In this document: positions 1 through 7,780 of the stretch, one piece after another
Position numbering within the stretch: position 1 is the stretch's first letter
How the letters are laid out: each line of letters opens with the position of its first letter
Source of the DNA: Methanomassiliicoccaceae archaeon
GTDB taxonomy: Archaea; Thermoplasmatota; Thermoplasmata; Methanomassiliicoccales; Methanomethylophilaceae
Reading direction: 5' to 3'
Assembly (NCBI GenBank): GCA_016282555.1
Contig: JAEEKU010000142.1
Span: 1 to 22,312 of the forward strand
DNA: 22,312 nucleotides
Position numbers and translations under genes: made by a program
The notes under the pieces: model-generated
What the model was told of the DNA's origin: nothing
Seen by the model: the letters and a program-made list of their open reading frames with translations, nothing else
Databases searched by the model: none

Positions 1-1806
1 CGGAACGGCGGCGAATTTTATCTTGTCCGTCACGGACATCGTGTTGATCCGCTCTTTCTCGGCGGCGGGGAACCTGCGATCCGAGATTATGTTGCGAAAG
101 ACTCCGCAGATGCGTTCGGTTTCTCTCTTTCCCGGCCCGGTGTCTCCGAACCTGCTCATTATCTCGTAGGCGCATATGGCGTATCCGTAGAGATTTTTAA
201 ACGAGCCTTTCTTGGTCATTATCGAGTTTCCGCGAATCAGCCTTCTGTAATACGCTCTGGGAACGTACATCGCGCGTTCAGCCGCCATCAGAGCCTGGAA
301 CGTCAGAAGATTATCCTCGTGAAGAATCCCGTCGTAGTTGCTCAGGCCGCTGCGCACATAGAAATCCCTCGAGAACATGCAGAGCTGGACCGCGGTGCGG
401 TAGACGTCGTCTCCGGACTCTGTGAAGCATCTCAGAAGCTCCGGACCGGACATCGGCTCCGATCTCACGTTCCGGTTCCTGTAATAGTCCTCGTACCAGG
501 GGAAGGCTTCGGCAATTTTCCTGGATTCGAAAACGGTCTCCGCATCGAAACACACGATATCCAGCTTTTCTCTTCTCATCAGATCGTATAATTCCTTCAA
601 AGCGTCCGGGGTTATGGAGTCGTCGCTGTCCAGAAAATACAGATACTCTCCCGAAGCGGTTTCCGCACCGCGGTTGCGGGAGGAGGACAGACCCCCGTTC
701 GATTTGCGGATCAACCTGAACCTCTGATCTCTCCCGGCGTATTCCGAACAGATATCCGCGCTGCGATCTGAGGAGCCGTCGTCGACGCATATCACCTCGT
801 AATCCGTAAAAGACTGGCTTCTGATGCTTTCGAGGCAGGTTCCGATATAATTCTGGACGTTGAACACCGGAACCACGACCGAGATGCCGGGATTCCTGCC
901 GCTGAACGCCTGTTTCCTCAGGGTATCCGCCATGGATCTGAGTTCGCTCTCTCTGTATCCTCCGCATGCGGAGACGAAAGAATCCAGCATTCCGGCGAGA
1001 ATGAGAGAATCTGACAGATCGCAGTCGTTCATTATCATATCTTCGTTGACCGCAACGCGGTCCAGAGTCAGACGGAAAAGACGGGCGTACCCTTTCTCCG
1101 CGGCCAGGGCGAGGTTGTCCGCGAGCCCTTTCAGCCTGTCGGTTTTTTTAGCTATGTTCCATTGGATATCCTTGTACGCTTCCCTGTAGCGGTAAGTTAT
1201 CTCTTTAACTGCGTAAAACGAGCCGGCGGCGTCCATGGCTCTGACGAAAAACGGCGGATCCTGGTATCTGACGTAGAACGGGAACCTCAGACCATTATCG
1301 TCCAGAAATTTCCTTTTGTAAATGAATCTGAAAAATCCGTAATCGAACTGGTAATCGGAATAACTGACTATTCCGCTCTCTTTGAAAACGTATCCCGCAT
1401 TCAGGCCGTCGAAGGCGGTTATTACGCGGCCGTCCCTGAGGCTGCTCATGGATCCCCCGCAGATCATGACTCCGTTCCTGTCGGCTTCCGAGCATAGCAG
1501 CTCCAGTATGCCCTTGTCTGGATAGAAATCGTCCGGATCCATAAACGCGATGTATTCTCCGGAGGAGCCGTCTATTCCGGCGTTGCGGGCGGCGGAGACG
1601 CCGGTGTTCGGCTGCGTTATTATCTTTACATTGGGATGTCTGGCGGCGTAATTCTTCAGGATAACCGGAGAATCGTCCGTGGAGCCGTCGTCGACGCACA
1701 CTATCTCCAGATCCTTCAGGGACTGCGTCAGAATGCTTCCGATGCACTGGTGGAGATACTCCGATTTATTGAAAACAGGCACGATCACCGAAACTTTATA
1801 CGGCAT
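1..1806 (-). CDS. tandem family 2 glycosyltransferase, C-terminus outside window
   Basis: An uninterrupted frame of 602 codons runs from an ATG at 1806 off the left edge without a stop, so the protein is partial at its C-terminus. Two GT-A glycosyltransferase family 2 domains are visible. The first has VSVIVPVFN at residues 5-13, VDDGSTDDS at 38-46 and the metal-binding DPDD at 90-93. The second has SVVVPVFN at 309-316, VDDGSSD at 341-347 and DSDD at 393-396. Such enzymes transfer sugars from nucleotide-sugar donors to surface glycans; the donor and acceptor cannot be read here. A purine-rich GGAAGGA lies about 7 bases before the ATG. The start overlaps the end of the upstream Sel1-repeat gene by 22 bases, so translation is probably coupled and the two are in one operon. 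There is no signal peptide or membrane segment in the visible part, suggesting a cytoplasmic or membrane-associated enzyme. Confidence 0.9.
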   Translation of the reverse strand, partial: MPYKVSVIVPVFNKSEYLHQCIGSILTQSLKDLEIVCVDDGSTDDSPVILKNYAARHPNVKIITQPNTGVSAARNAGIDGSSGEYIAFMDPDDFYPDKGILELLCSEADRNGVMICGGSMSSLRDGRVITAFDGLNAGYVFKESGIVSYSDYQFDYGFFRFIYKRKFLDDNGLRFPFYVRYQDPPFFVRAMDAAGSFYAVKEITYRYREAYKDIQWNIAKKTDRLKGLADNLALAAEKGYARLFRLTLDRVAVNEDMIMNDCDLSDSLILAGMLDSFVSACGGYRESELRSMADTLRKQAFSGRNPGISVVVPVFNVQNYIGTCLESIRSQSFTDYEVICVDDGSSDRSADICSEYAGRDQRFRLIRKSNGGLSSSRNRGAETASGEYLYFLDSDDSITPDALKELYDLMRREKLDIVCFDAETVFESRKIAEAFPWYEDYYRNRNVRSEPMSGPELLRCFTESGDDVYRTAVQLCMFSRDFYVRSGLSNYDGILHEDNLLTFQALMAAERAMYVPRAYYRRLIRGNSIMTKKGSFKNLYGYAICAYEIMSRFGDTGPGKRETERICGVFRNIISDRRFPAAEKERINTMSVTDKIKFAAVP

Positions 1807-3617
1807 CTGGATTTCCTTCCGTTTTTATCCGCATCCTGTCCGAGCATAAGTTCCAGCTCGTCTCCGGCCCAGGAAACGCCGCCTTCGTATGCTTTTCTCA
1901 TGAGTTCTTCGGCCTTGGCCGGATCTTTCCCGGCGCCCTTGCCGTCGCGGTACATTCTGGCCAGCCTTCCGTACGCCCAGACGTTTCCCTTCCCGGCTTC
2001 CGCCTGTTCGTTATCGAACGCCTCCCTGAGGTCTTCCGGTCTTCCGCGGGCGACAAGCATGTCGTCCAGTTCTCCGATGGCGGACCTTACGCCTCCGTTA
2101 CGGGCTTCGCGCATTAATTCTATCGCTTTATCCAGATCCGCTCTGGTCCCGATCCCATCCCTGTACATTCTGGAGAGACGGTAAGCCGTCCACGGATCCG
2201 ACGGATTGCCGCTGGCGACGGCGAAAGCCTCCTTATTGCAGGCGCGGGTTTCTTCGGCCAGAAGCATGTCCGTCAGTTCGTTTCTCACTCCGGCGGCGCC
2301 CCTGGAATACGCTTCTCTCATAAGCTTCAGCGCTTTGGCCGGATCCTTTTCGACGACAGTTCCGTCTCTGTAGAAACGGGCCATGCAGACGAGGGTGGCG
2401 GGGCTGTCGGATCTTCCCCCGGCCATCATCTCCCTGAACATCCCGAGATCCTTTTCCGTTCCGCGCTGGACCAGCATCTCGGCCAGTTCCGGACCCGCGA
2501 ACTGAACGTTTCCGGAATAAGCCGATTCCATAAGAGAAATCGCCGTATCCAGATCCTTTCCGGTCCCCTTGCCGTCGCGGTACATTCTTGCAAGTCTCGC
2601 CTGGCTCCACAGATCGCCGCCTCTGGTGCGTTTCTCGGCGAGAGCCATGGCTTCGGAGCAGTCTTCCGGGCTTCCGCGCTGGATCAGCATATCGATGAGC
2701 CCGTTGCATATCCATCCGATCCCGGAAGCGGAAGCCTGGCGCATGAGATCTACCGCCTCGTCGATGTTCCTTGTCACGCCTTTGCCCTCATAGTACATTT
2801 TAGCGAGCTTCGCGGTCGCGGAAGGATTCTTCCTGCCGTATCTCTCGCATATCATGCGGGCCTTTTCGAGGCTTTCGGGGCTGTTTATTTCGATAAGAAC
2901 GTCGACGAGAGACTCCATGGAGTCCGGAACTCCCCCGGATTCTGCGGCGGAGAGGTACTCTGCGGCTTTGTTCAGATCCCTTCTCGCGCCCTTTCCGGAG
3001 GCGTACATCTTCCCCAGCCTGTACTTGAACTGATCGTCGCCGTTTCTGTTCCGGTAGCATATCGCGAAGGCTTCGTCGCAATCCCGCTGCGTTCCGTGCC
3101 TGAGCAGCTGATCCGCGAGCTCCAGTCCGGACCACGTCCTTCCCTCGGAACAGGACTTCCGGAGAATGTCCATCGCCTCGTAGAAACTGTCCTCGCGGGC
3201 TATCAGTCCGGAATATCTGCTCAGATCGTCCGCGTTCATCGATGCGCCGGCTTTAGATGCTCCGCTGACGTTGAACTCCCGGTTTCCCAGACGGGGGCAG
3301 TCCAGAAGAAGGATCTGATCGAGGGAGTCCGACGTGCTTATAAGGGGATGGGTTTTTCTTGCTTCGCCGATCTTCTCCTTTCCGGAAATGTAGAGAATCT
3401 CGGCATCCGGAAAACGGTAATCTCCGGAAACGGCTCCTACCGGATCGTCGGAGCCGATGCATTTGAAAAAGAGGCTTTTATCCGGCGCTTCGCCGCAGAA
3501 AAAATTCAGAATTCCCCGCTGCCTGAGCCCGAGCACCACGATCTCCGAAACGTCCGCGATGTCGATATCCCAGATCACCGCCCTGACGGAATCGAAAAGC
3601 ACGGAATGCAAAGCCAC
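1785..3617 (-). CDS. Sel1-repeat protein with degenerate Rossmann-like N-terminal region
   Basis: This 610-residue protein is built mainly from Sel1-like (TPR-type) helical repeats, a fold used for protein-protein contacts. Canonical repeat signatures of the type MYRDGKG start near residues 204, 274, 345, 415, 484 and 555, about 70 residues apart. Between them sits a second, more divergent repeat containing motifs like ELAEMLVQRG, so the unit is an alternating pair. Residues 1-115 (AVIWDIDIADVSEIVV then PDAEILYISG) look like a worn Rossmann-type alpha/beta domain without its glycine loop; this is only an inference. The start is a GTG 27 bases downstream of a strong TATA box, which suggests a leaderless mRNA. 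No signal peptide or membrane segment is evident. The 3' end overlaps the glycosyltransferase gene, so the protein may scaffold or regulate glycan assembly, but its function is unknown. Confidence 0.85.
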   Translation of the reverse strand: MALHSVLFDSVRAVIWDIDIADVSEIVVLGLRQRGILNFFCGEAPDKSLFFKCIGSDDPVGAVSGDYRFPDAEILYISGKEKIGEARKTHPLISTSDSLDQILLLDCPRLGNREFNVSGASKAGASMNADDLSRYSGLIAREDSFYEAMDILRKSCSEGRTWSGLELADQLLRHGTQRDCDEAFAICYRNRNGDDQFKYRLGKMYASGKGARRDLNKAAEYLSAAESGGVPDSMESLVDVLIEINSPESLEKARMICERYGRKNPSATAKLAKMYYEGKGVTRNIDEAVDLMRQASASGIGWICNGLIDMLIQRGSPEDCSEAMALAEKRTRGGDLWSQARLARMYRDGKGTGKDLDTAISLMESAYSGNVQFAGPELAEMLVQRGTEKDLGMFREMMAGGRSDSPATLVCMARFYRDGTVVEKDPAKALKLMREAYSRGAAGVRNELTDMLLAEETRACNKEAFAVASGNPSDPWTAYRLSRMYRDGIGTRADLDKAIELMREARNGGVRSAIGELDDMLVARGRPEDLREAFDNEQAEAGKGNVWAYGRLARMYRDGKGAGKDPAKAEELMRKAYEGGVSWAGDELELMLGQDADKNGRKSRCRIKFR

Positions 3618-3636
3618 GAAGCATGATTCAGATATA

Positions 3637-3652
3637 GATATAAATAAAAATG
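3637..3652 (-). promoter_or_regulatory. TATA-box promoter of the Sel1-repeat/glycosyltransferase genes
   Basis: On the minus strand TTTATATC occupies 3644 to 3637, preceded by a T-rich stretch. Its first T is 27 bases from the GTG at 3617, so transcription is expected to begin at or next to the start codon, giving a leaderless message. No Shine-Dalgarno motif is seen. Confidence 0.6.
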
Positions 3653-3667
3653 TCCGTCAGAATGCAT

Positions 3668-3684
3668 CCGGGGCCGTCCCCCGG
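3668..3684 (-). terminator. GC-rich hairpin between the 931-residue gene and the next promoter
   Basis: CCGGGG and CCCCGG form a six-pair stem with a five-base loop in the 92-base gap after the stop of the asparagine-synthetase-like gene. On the minus strand a run of T follows about 20 bases later, inside the next promoter. It could limit readthrough or stabilise the 3' end. Hairpins are not required for archaeal termination, so this is tentative. Confidence 0.35.
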
Positions 3685-3709
3685 CATCCATACAGTTACG
3701 GCAGCGGGA

Positions 3710-6505
3710 TTATTTTTCCGTTAAAGAACTCTTATAGACCAATGTGCGGACGGTTTCGAATCTTACCGGGGAATCCCTGAAAATCTCAAGAGCGTAAAAC
3801 GCGGAAGCCAGTTTCTTATAGACCGAGGAAAGAGTCTTCCAGTCCCTTTTCTTCACGGTATCTTCGATGTATCCGCGCACCTGCGGATAGATTTCCTTCA
3901 GATAGCCTTCCGAAGCGACCGACTCCAGCATCCCGGAGCATCTTTTAGCCATCGTCACGTTCAGGGTGTTGCTGTCCAGAAACTCCTTTATTTCGACTCC
4001 GCCGATGACGGGAACCACTTCTGACGATTTCTCCCTGAGTTCTTCGAATTCCGCGGAGCGATCCTTTTTCATAACGATCCTGCCGCTGTCGTTCTCCAGT
4101 TTTCCCCTGCATAAAACGGTTCTCTCCAGGTTCGTCAGGAAACTGCTGTATTCCAGTTCGGCCGCCTCCGGGGATATCTCGTTCATTAGATCGAACGCAA
4201 ATTTGAAGGATCTGTGAGTTTCGGAAGTGCGCTGGTGAATATCGTAGCATACTTTGGACATGAGGGGCGCCCATGCGGGAGTGTAATACGAACAGCATTT
4301 CGAAAAGTCGTCGTGGAATCTGACGCGCGAATTCGAATACATGAAATCGGAAGCGGATATCCCGCCTCTCCACCTCTTTGACAACGCCTCCCTGACGTCT
4401 TTTTCGAACTCCGAACCCGATGTCTCATAATCGGTGATCGCGGAGTACGACCGGCCGGCTGTGTAGCGCGCCGCCAGCGTCTCCGGGGTATCATCCGGGT
4501 ATACGGGGACGTTCAGAGTCCTCATGGCGACGAACGAACGGGTAGTGACCTCTCCGCACCATCCCGCGATGTGGAGCGTCCGTTCGCCGTATCTGCAGAA
4601 AGGCATCAGCGAAGAATCGAAAGTTCCGAAATCATAACTCACAACCGCATCCAGATACTGATCCGGAGAAAGCGAGCCCTCGACCGGAAGGCCGTATCCT
4701 CCGCTCAGCCTCCGGTATACCGCGAAATCGGGATTATACTTGAAACCGAGAAGATCCGCGGCGGCGGCAGCACATTCGAGCTCGTTCTTGTCGTTTCCGC
4801 TGGTTTCGACGAACACGTTTTTGTCCGGAGCGATATCGGCGATCGAAGCCAGGATCAGTCTCGAGTCCACCCCCCCGGTGATATCCACGTAGAAAGAATC
4901 GAAACGTCCGCTGCCGAGAACCGCCCTTATGTTTCTGTAAAGATCATCCTTGGCATCCTTCAGAAGCTTCCTGTATCCCGGCCCTTTTACCGGCGTATAT
5001 CTGTCCTCGGGAAGTATCTCCTCCCTTGCGATTCCCGACGAGACCGAAACGCGGACGTCTCTGTCGAGGAGACTCGTTCCGCGGACTATCATCCTTCCCG
5101 AAACGGGCTGTTCCGAAAACATCCCGGTACCGAGGTAGAACATCGAGTTCAGACAGCCCTTGTCCAGACCCGGATCCGCTCCCGCGGCTTTCATTCCCAA
5201 TAACAGAAGGTGATAGCGGTTCGAATACAGCGTCGTCTTCCCGTCCGAATATCTGAAGATCTTTCCCATTCCGAAATAATCCGATTCTAATACGGCATTA
5301 TCTTCCCCGATTCTCAGATGAACGAAGCCGCCGGCGCAATCCCTGAGAGAATCGGGTATCTCCGGCAGATCCTCATAACCGTAGACGAAGCGGTCCGAAA
5401 TGATCCCGACTCCGGAGAAATAATGAACTGTGCCGCTGCCGGTTCTTTTTCCGTTGTGTATAACCGTCAGACCGGCTTTCTCGTATCTGTCTGCGGAAAA
5501 ACCTCCGGATACGAACATGGAACAGTCGAATTCTTTGGAAACTGCGACAAGCATGTCGAAATACGGATAGTTGTACCTGTAATAGGGGATGGTGCCGGAG
5601 AACGCGGGCAGGCGTCTGCCCTCGGGCTCCCTGCCTAAAAGAACCGGCAGAGAATTGTACCTGGTAATGAAACCGTTCCCGAAAATCTCCGCTTCGGCAA
5701 AATAAAGCCCGGGCTTATCCAGATTGAATTGGGCGTTCCATCCCTCTTTCACGGGACCGGCGGATGCCCTGTTGCGGACCAGCCTGATTTTGGAGGAATA
5801 TCCTTTGGCGGAAGGGACAGAAACCCTCAGAAGATTGCCCTCCAGGACGGAGGAGACTTCGAACTCGTTCCTGGGAAGATACGACACCGAGGAAAGGCAC
5901 ATCTCCGGCTTTATCAGCTCCGGACGGCAGGCCTCTACCGCGGTTCTTATGTATTCACGCTTGAGCCAGTCGCTTTCGCGAGGTATTTTTTCGAAAATCT
6001 CCAGCGCCTTAGCCTTGTCTTCCGCGACTCCTTTTCCGTCACGGTAGCCGATAGCGATAAACGGAAGCACCGATTCGTCTCCGAAGGATTCCAGTTTTTC
6101 ATAAATCAGAAATCTGTCGCTGCTGTAATCGCCCGGAAGCATGCGGTAAACATTGAGCAGCTCTTTCAGACCCCACTGAGAATCGGTGCACCCGGAAAGA
6201 TAATACAATGCCATGAAGGGATCCTTGGGAACGCCCTTCCCGTCGCGGTAGCACAGAGCCATACGGATTGTGGAGTTGATATCCCCTGCCTCCGACAGCT
6301 TTTTCGCCAGCTGAAATCTCTCCGCGTAATCGTCCGGCGAATTCTTCATAAAAAGAGCCGAAAGAAGCTCCTTAGCGGCCCATTGGGACTCGCCGGATAT
6401 CGGGCGCAGAATCTCAATGGCCTTATCGATATCCTTGGGAACGCCCTTTCCGTCCCGGAGCGAAACGGCCTCTAAAACAGTCTGGTTCAGCAGTTCTCTA
6501 TCCAT
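3710..6505 (-). CDS. Sel1-repeat / asparagine-synthetase-like fusion protein
   Basis: This protein has 931 residues. Residues 1-190 hold Sel1 repeats with RDGKG signatures at about 16, 86 and 154, in the same 70-residue rhythm as the downstream protein. Residues 205-300 look like a beta-sandwich. Residues 300-480 resemble the glutamine-amidotransferase-like half of asparagine synthetases (AGGFVHLRI, SDYFGMGK) but are internal, so the N-terminal nucleophilic Cys cannot exist. Residues 535-760 resemble the asparagine synthetase ATP-pyrophosphatase domain, with the PP-loop TGGVDSRL at 543-550 and GWCGE at 648-652. The likely chemistry is ATP-dependent adenylation of a carboxylate followed by amidation or condensation; the substrate is unknown. 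The ATG start has a GGAGA motif five bases upstream and a TATA box about 60 bases upstream. The neighbouring glycosyltransferase suggests modification of a surface polymer, which is inference. It is not a normal AsnB, given its length, order of domains and missing nucleophile. Confidence 0.85.
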   Translation of the reverse strand: MDRELLNQTVLEAVSLRDGKGVPKDIDKAIEILRPISGESQWAAKELLSALFMKNSPDDYAERFQLAKKLSEAGDINSTIRMALCYRDGKGVPKDPFMALYYLSGCTDSQWGLKELLNVYRMLPGDYSSDRFLIYEKLESFGDESVLPFIAIGYRDGKGVAEDKAKALEIFEKIPRESDWLKREYIRTAVEACRPELIKPEMCLSSVSYLPRNEFEVSSVLEGNLLRVSVPSAKGYSSKIRLVRNRASAGPVKEGWNAQFNLDKPGLYFAEAEIFGNGFITRYNSLPVLLGREPEGRRLPAFSGTIPYYRYNYPYFDMLVAVSKEFDCSMFVSGGFSADRYEKAGLTVIHNGKRTGSGTVHYFSGVGIISDRFVYGYEDLPEIPDSLRDCAGGFVHLRIGEDNAVLESDYFGMGKIFRYSDGKTTLYSNRYHLLLLGMKAAGADPGLDKGCLNSMFYLGTGMFSEQPVSGRMIVRGTSLLDRDVRVSVSSGIAREEILPEDRYTPVKGPGYRKLLKDAKDDLYRNIRAVLGSGRFDSFYVDITGGVDSRLILASIADIAPDKNVFVETSGNDKNELECAAAAADLLGFKYNPDFAVYRRLSGGYGLPVEGSLSPDQYLDAVVSYDFGTFDSSLMPFCRYGERTLHIAGWCGEVTTRSFVAMRTLNVPVYPDDTPETLAARYTAGRSYSAITDYETSGSEFEKDVREALSKRWRGGISASDFMYSNSRVRFHDDFSKCCSYYTPAWAPLMSKVCYDIHQRTSETHRSFKFAFDLMNEISPEAAELEYSSFLTNLERTVLCRGKLENDSGRIVMKKDRSAEFEELREKSSEVVPVIGGVEIKEFLDSNTLNVTMAKRCSGMLESVASEGYLKEIYPQVRGYIEDTVKKRDWKTLSSVYKKLASAFYALEIFRDSPVRFETVRTLVYKSSLTEK

Positions 6506-6559
6506 GGATATCTCCGGCCGGCGGAAAGACGGACCTCCCGCCCGCTTATCGTATTATAA

Positions 6560-6567
6560 TATAAAAT
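6560..6567 (-). promoter_or_regulatory. TATA box for the Sel1/asparagine-synthetase-like gene
   Basis: On the minus strand TTTATATT runs from 6567 to 6560 in a strongly AT-rich patch. Start of transcription is expected near 6540, giving a leader of about 35 bases that carries GGAGA just before the ATG at 6505. This gene therefore has a conventional leader, unlike several leaderless neighbours. Confidence 0.6.
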
Positions 6568-6609
6568 CCCATTCAGCAGCCCGGGGCCTGCCGGCGACAG
6601 AACCTATTA

Positions 6610-6619
6610 TTAACATATA
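6610..6619 (+). promoter_or_regulatory. TATA-like element before the zinc-ribbon membrane protein gene
   Basis: TTAACATATA begins at 6610, 27 bases before the ATG at 6637. This spacing predicts a leaderless transcript beginning at the start codon. No Shine-Dalgarno motif precedes the gene. It lies in a divergent intergenic region of 131 bases shared with the minus-strand promoter at 6560-6567. Confidence 0.5.
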
Positions 6620-6636
6620 GAATCTAATCGCCCGTG

Positions 6637-7743
6637 ATGAATGAAATTACAGAGGGGAAAAAAAGCCTCAGGCAGGAGTTTTCTTCCCTCACGACAAAAC
6701 AGACTATCGGGATCATCGCCGCGATAACGATCTCCCTCATACTCGAAGCGCTGGGATTCGCCTCGATGTGCATCGGATTCCTTATCGTCGCGATCATACT
6801 GTACATGGTGCCCCACCTTCTGGGAGTGACGTCCGTAAAACTCAAGGTCATCATAGGCGTCGTTTTCATAGTCCTTTCGATCCTTCTCGGGACCTTCGCA
6901 TATATGGACATCAACAAAGACACGGCGGATTCCATCGACAATGACACGAAATACGTCAGAGACGTTTCGTACGATCCCTCCGCTGGAAAAATCACGATGA
7001 TCCTTTCCGAAGCGGAAGGTTCCGAATTCAAACCCGTTATCAGATACGGGCCGGTAGACGGGATATCCTTCGGAGCCCTGCGCTCCACCGATCAGAAGGA
7101 GACGGAAATCTCATACGTCAAAAACGCCAACGGAACGTACAGCGGCACCGCCGATCTGAATCTGGAAAAGGGAAAATATTACAGACTGAGCATTTTCGTA
7201 GACGCCGATAAGAAGAACGGAATGGGATTCACGATAGACACCGGGATCTCGTCCGGAGATATGATAAAAATCTGCTTCGTAGGCGCCGCGTACCTTACCG
7301 CGTACATCGCTTCCATGTACTTCATCATACTGATCTTCTCGGCTCTCATGAGGCGCAGCATAAATAAAACGCGCACCAAAATGGAGGAAGAGGGCAGACT
7401 GTATCCGAAGGGCTACGGCAGATGCAAAAAATGCGGTGCCGTGGTGCTTCCAGGAGAAGTGAACTGCAGAAAATGCGGAGAATACATAGACGTTCCGGAA
7501 GAACTGAGACCGAATAAGAAGGATCGTTTCCTGTGCTCTGAATGCGGATGCGAAGTATCCGGAGACGCGAAATCGTGTCCGAAATGCGGAAAAACCTTCG
7601 ACGAAGACACGGAAACCGTCGTTCGCCACGCGGACGGAAGCGAAGACACCGCCGCCGCGTACATTCAGTGTCCCGGCTGCGGAGAAACCGTCCCGGATAA
7701 CGTCAAAAGATGTCCGAAATGCGGAAAAACCTTTGAAAAATGA
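6637..7743 (+). CDS. membrane protein with three C-terminal zinc ribbons
   Basis: This 368-residue protein of unknown function has hydrophobic segments near residues 23-58 (probably two passes), 70-89 and 211-237. A polar region of about 120 residues (roughly 90-208), rich in beta-type sequence, lies between the third and fourth segments and is probably extracytoplasmic. The C-terminal 110 residues carry three CxxC...CxxC zinc ribbons: CKKCG/CRKCG, CSECG/CPKCG and CPGCG/CPKCG, each with 10 residues between its Cys pairs. The last is 6 residues from the end. Zinc ribbons with membrane helices are common in uncharacterised archaeal proteins and may bind nucleic acid or protein partners at the membrane. 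A GTG lies one codon upstream of the chosen ATG, but promoter spacing favours the ATG. It is monocistronic and converges on the ABC operon. Confidence 0.85.
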   Translation: MNEITEGKKSLRQEFSSLTTKQTIGIIAAITISLILEALGFASMCIGFLIVAIILYMVPHLLGVTSVKLKVIIGVVFIVLSILLGTFAYMDINKDTADSIDNDTKYVRDVSYDPSAGKITMILSEAEGSEFKPVIRYGPVDGISFGALRSTDQKETEISYVKNANGTYSGTADLNLEKGKYYRLSIFVDADKKNGMGFTIDTGISSGDMIKICFVGAAYLTAYIASMYFIILIFSALMRRSINKTRTKMEEEGRLYPKGYGRCKKCGAVVLPGEVNCRKCGEYIDVPEELRPNKKDRFLCSECGCEVSGDAKSCPKCGKTFDEDTETVVRHADGSEDTAAAYIQCPGCGETVPDNVKRCPKCGKTFEK

Positions 7744-7749
7744 TTTAAC

Positions 7750-7780
7750 CGGGGCCTGATGCCCCGTTCTTCTTTTAATC
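7750..7780 (+). terminator. hairpin plus T-rich tail between convergent genes
   Basis: CGGGGC and GCCCCG form a six-pair stem with a five-base loop at 7750-7766, followed by TTCTTCTTTT. It ends the zinc-ribbon gene. The 31 bases between the two stop codons also have to serve the ABC operon from the opposite side, so the stem may act in both directions. Confidence 0.55.

Noticed and set aside
1900..3200. Periodic DNA repeats that might be a CRISPR or noncoding tandem array
   Set aside because: The period of about 210 bases corresponds to the coding Sel1 super-repeats, the copies diverge at third positions, and there are no short identical repeats with unique spacers.
3710..6505. Annotating the 931-residue protein simply as asparagine synthetase (asnB)
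   Set aside because: It lacks the N-terminal Cys nucleophile, is almost twice the usual length and starts with Sel1 repeats, so an asparagine role is not supported.
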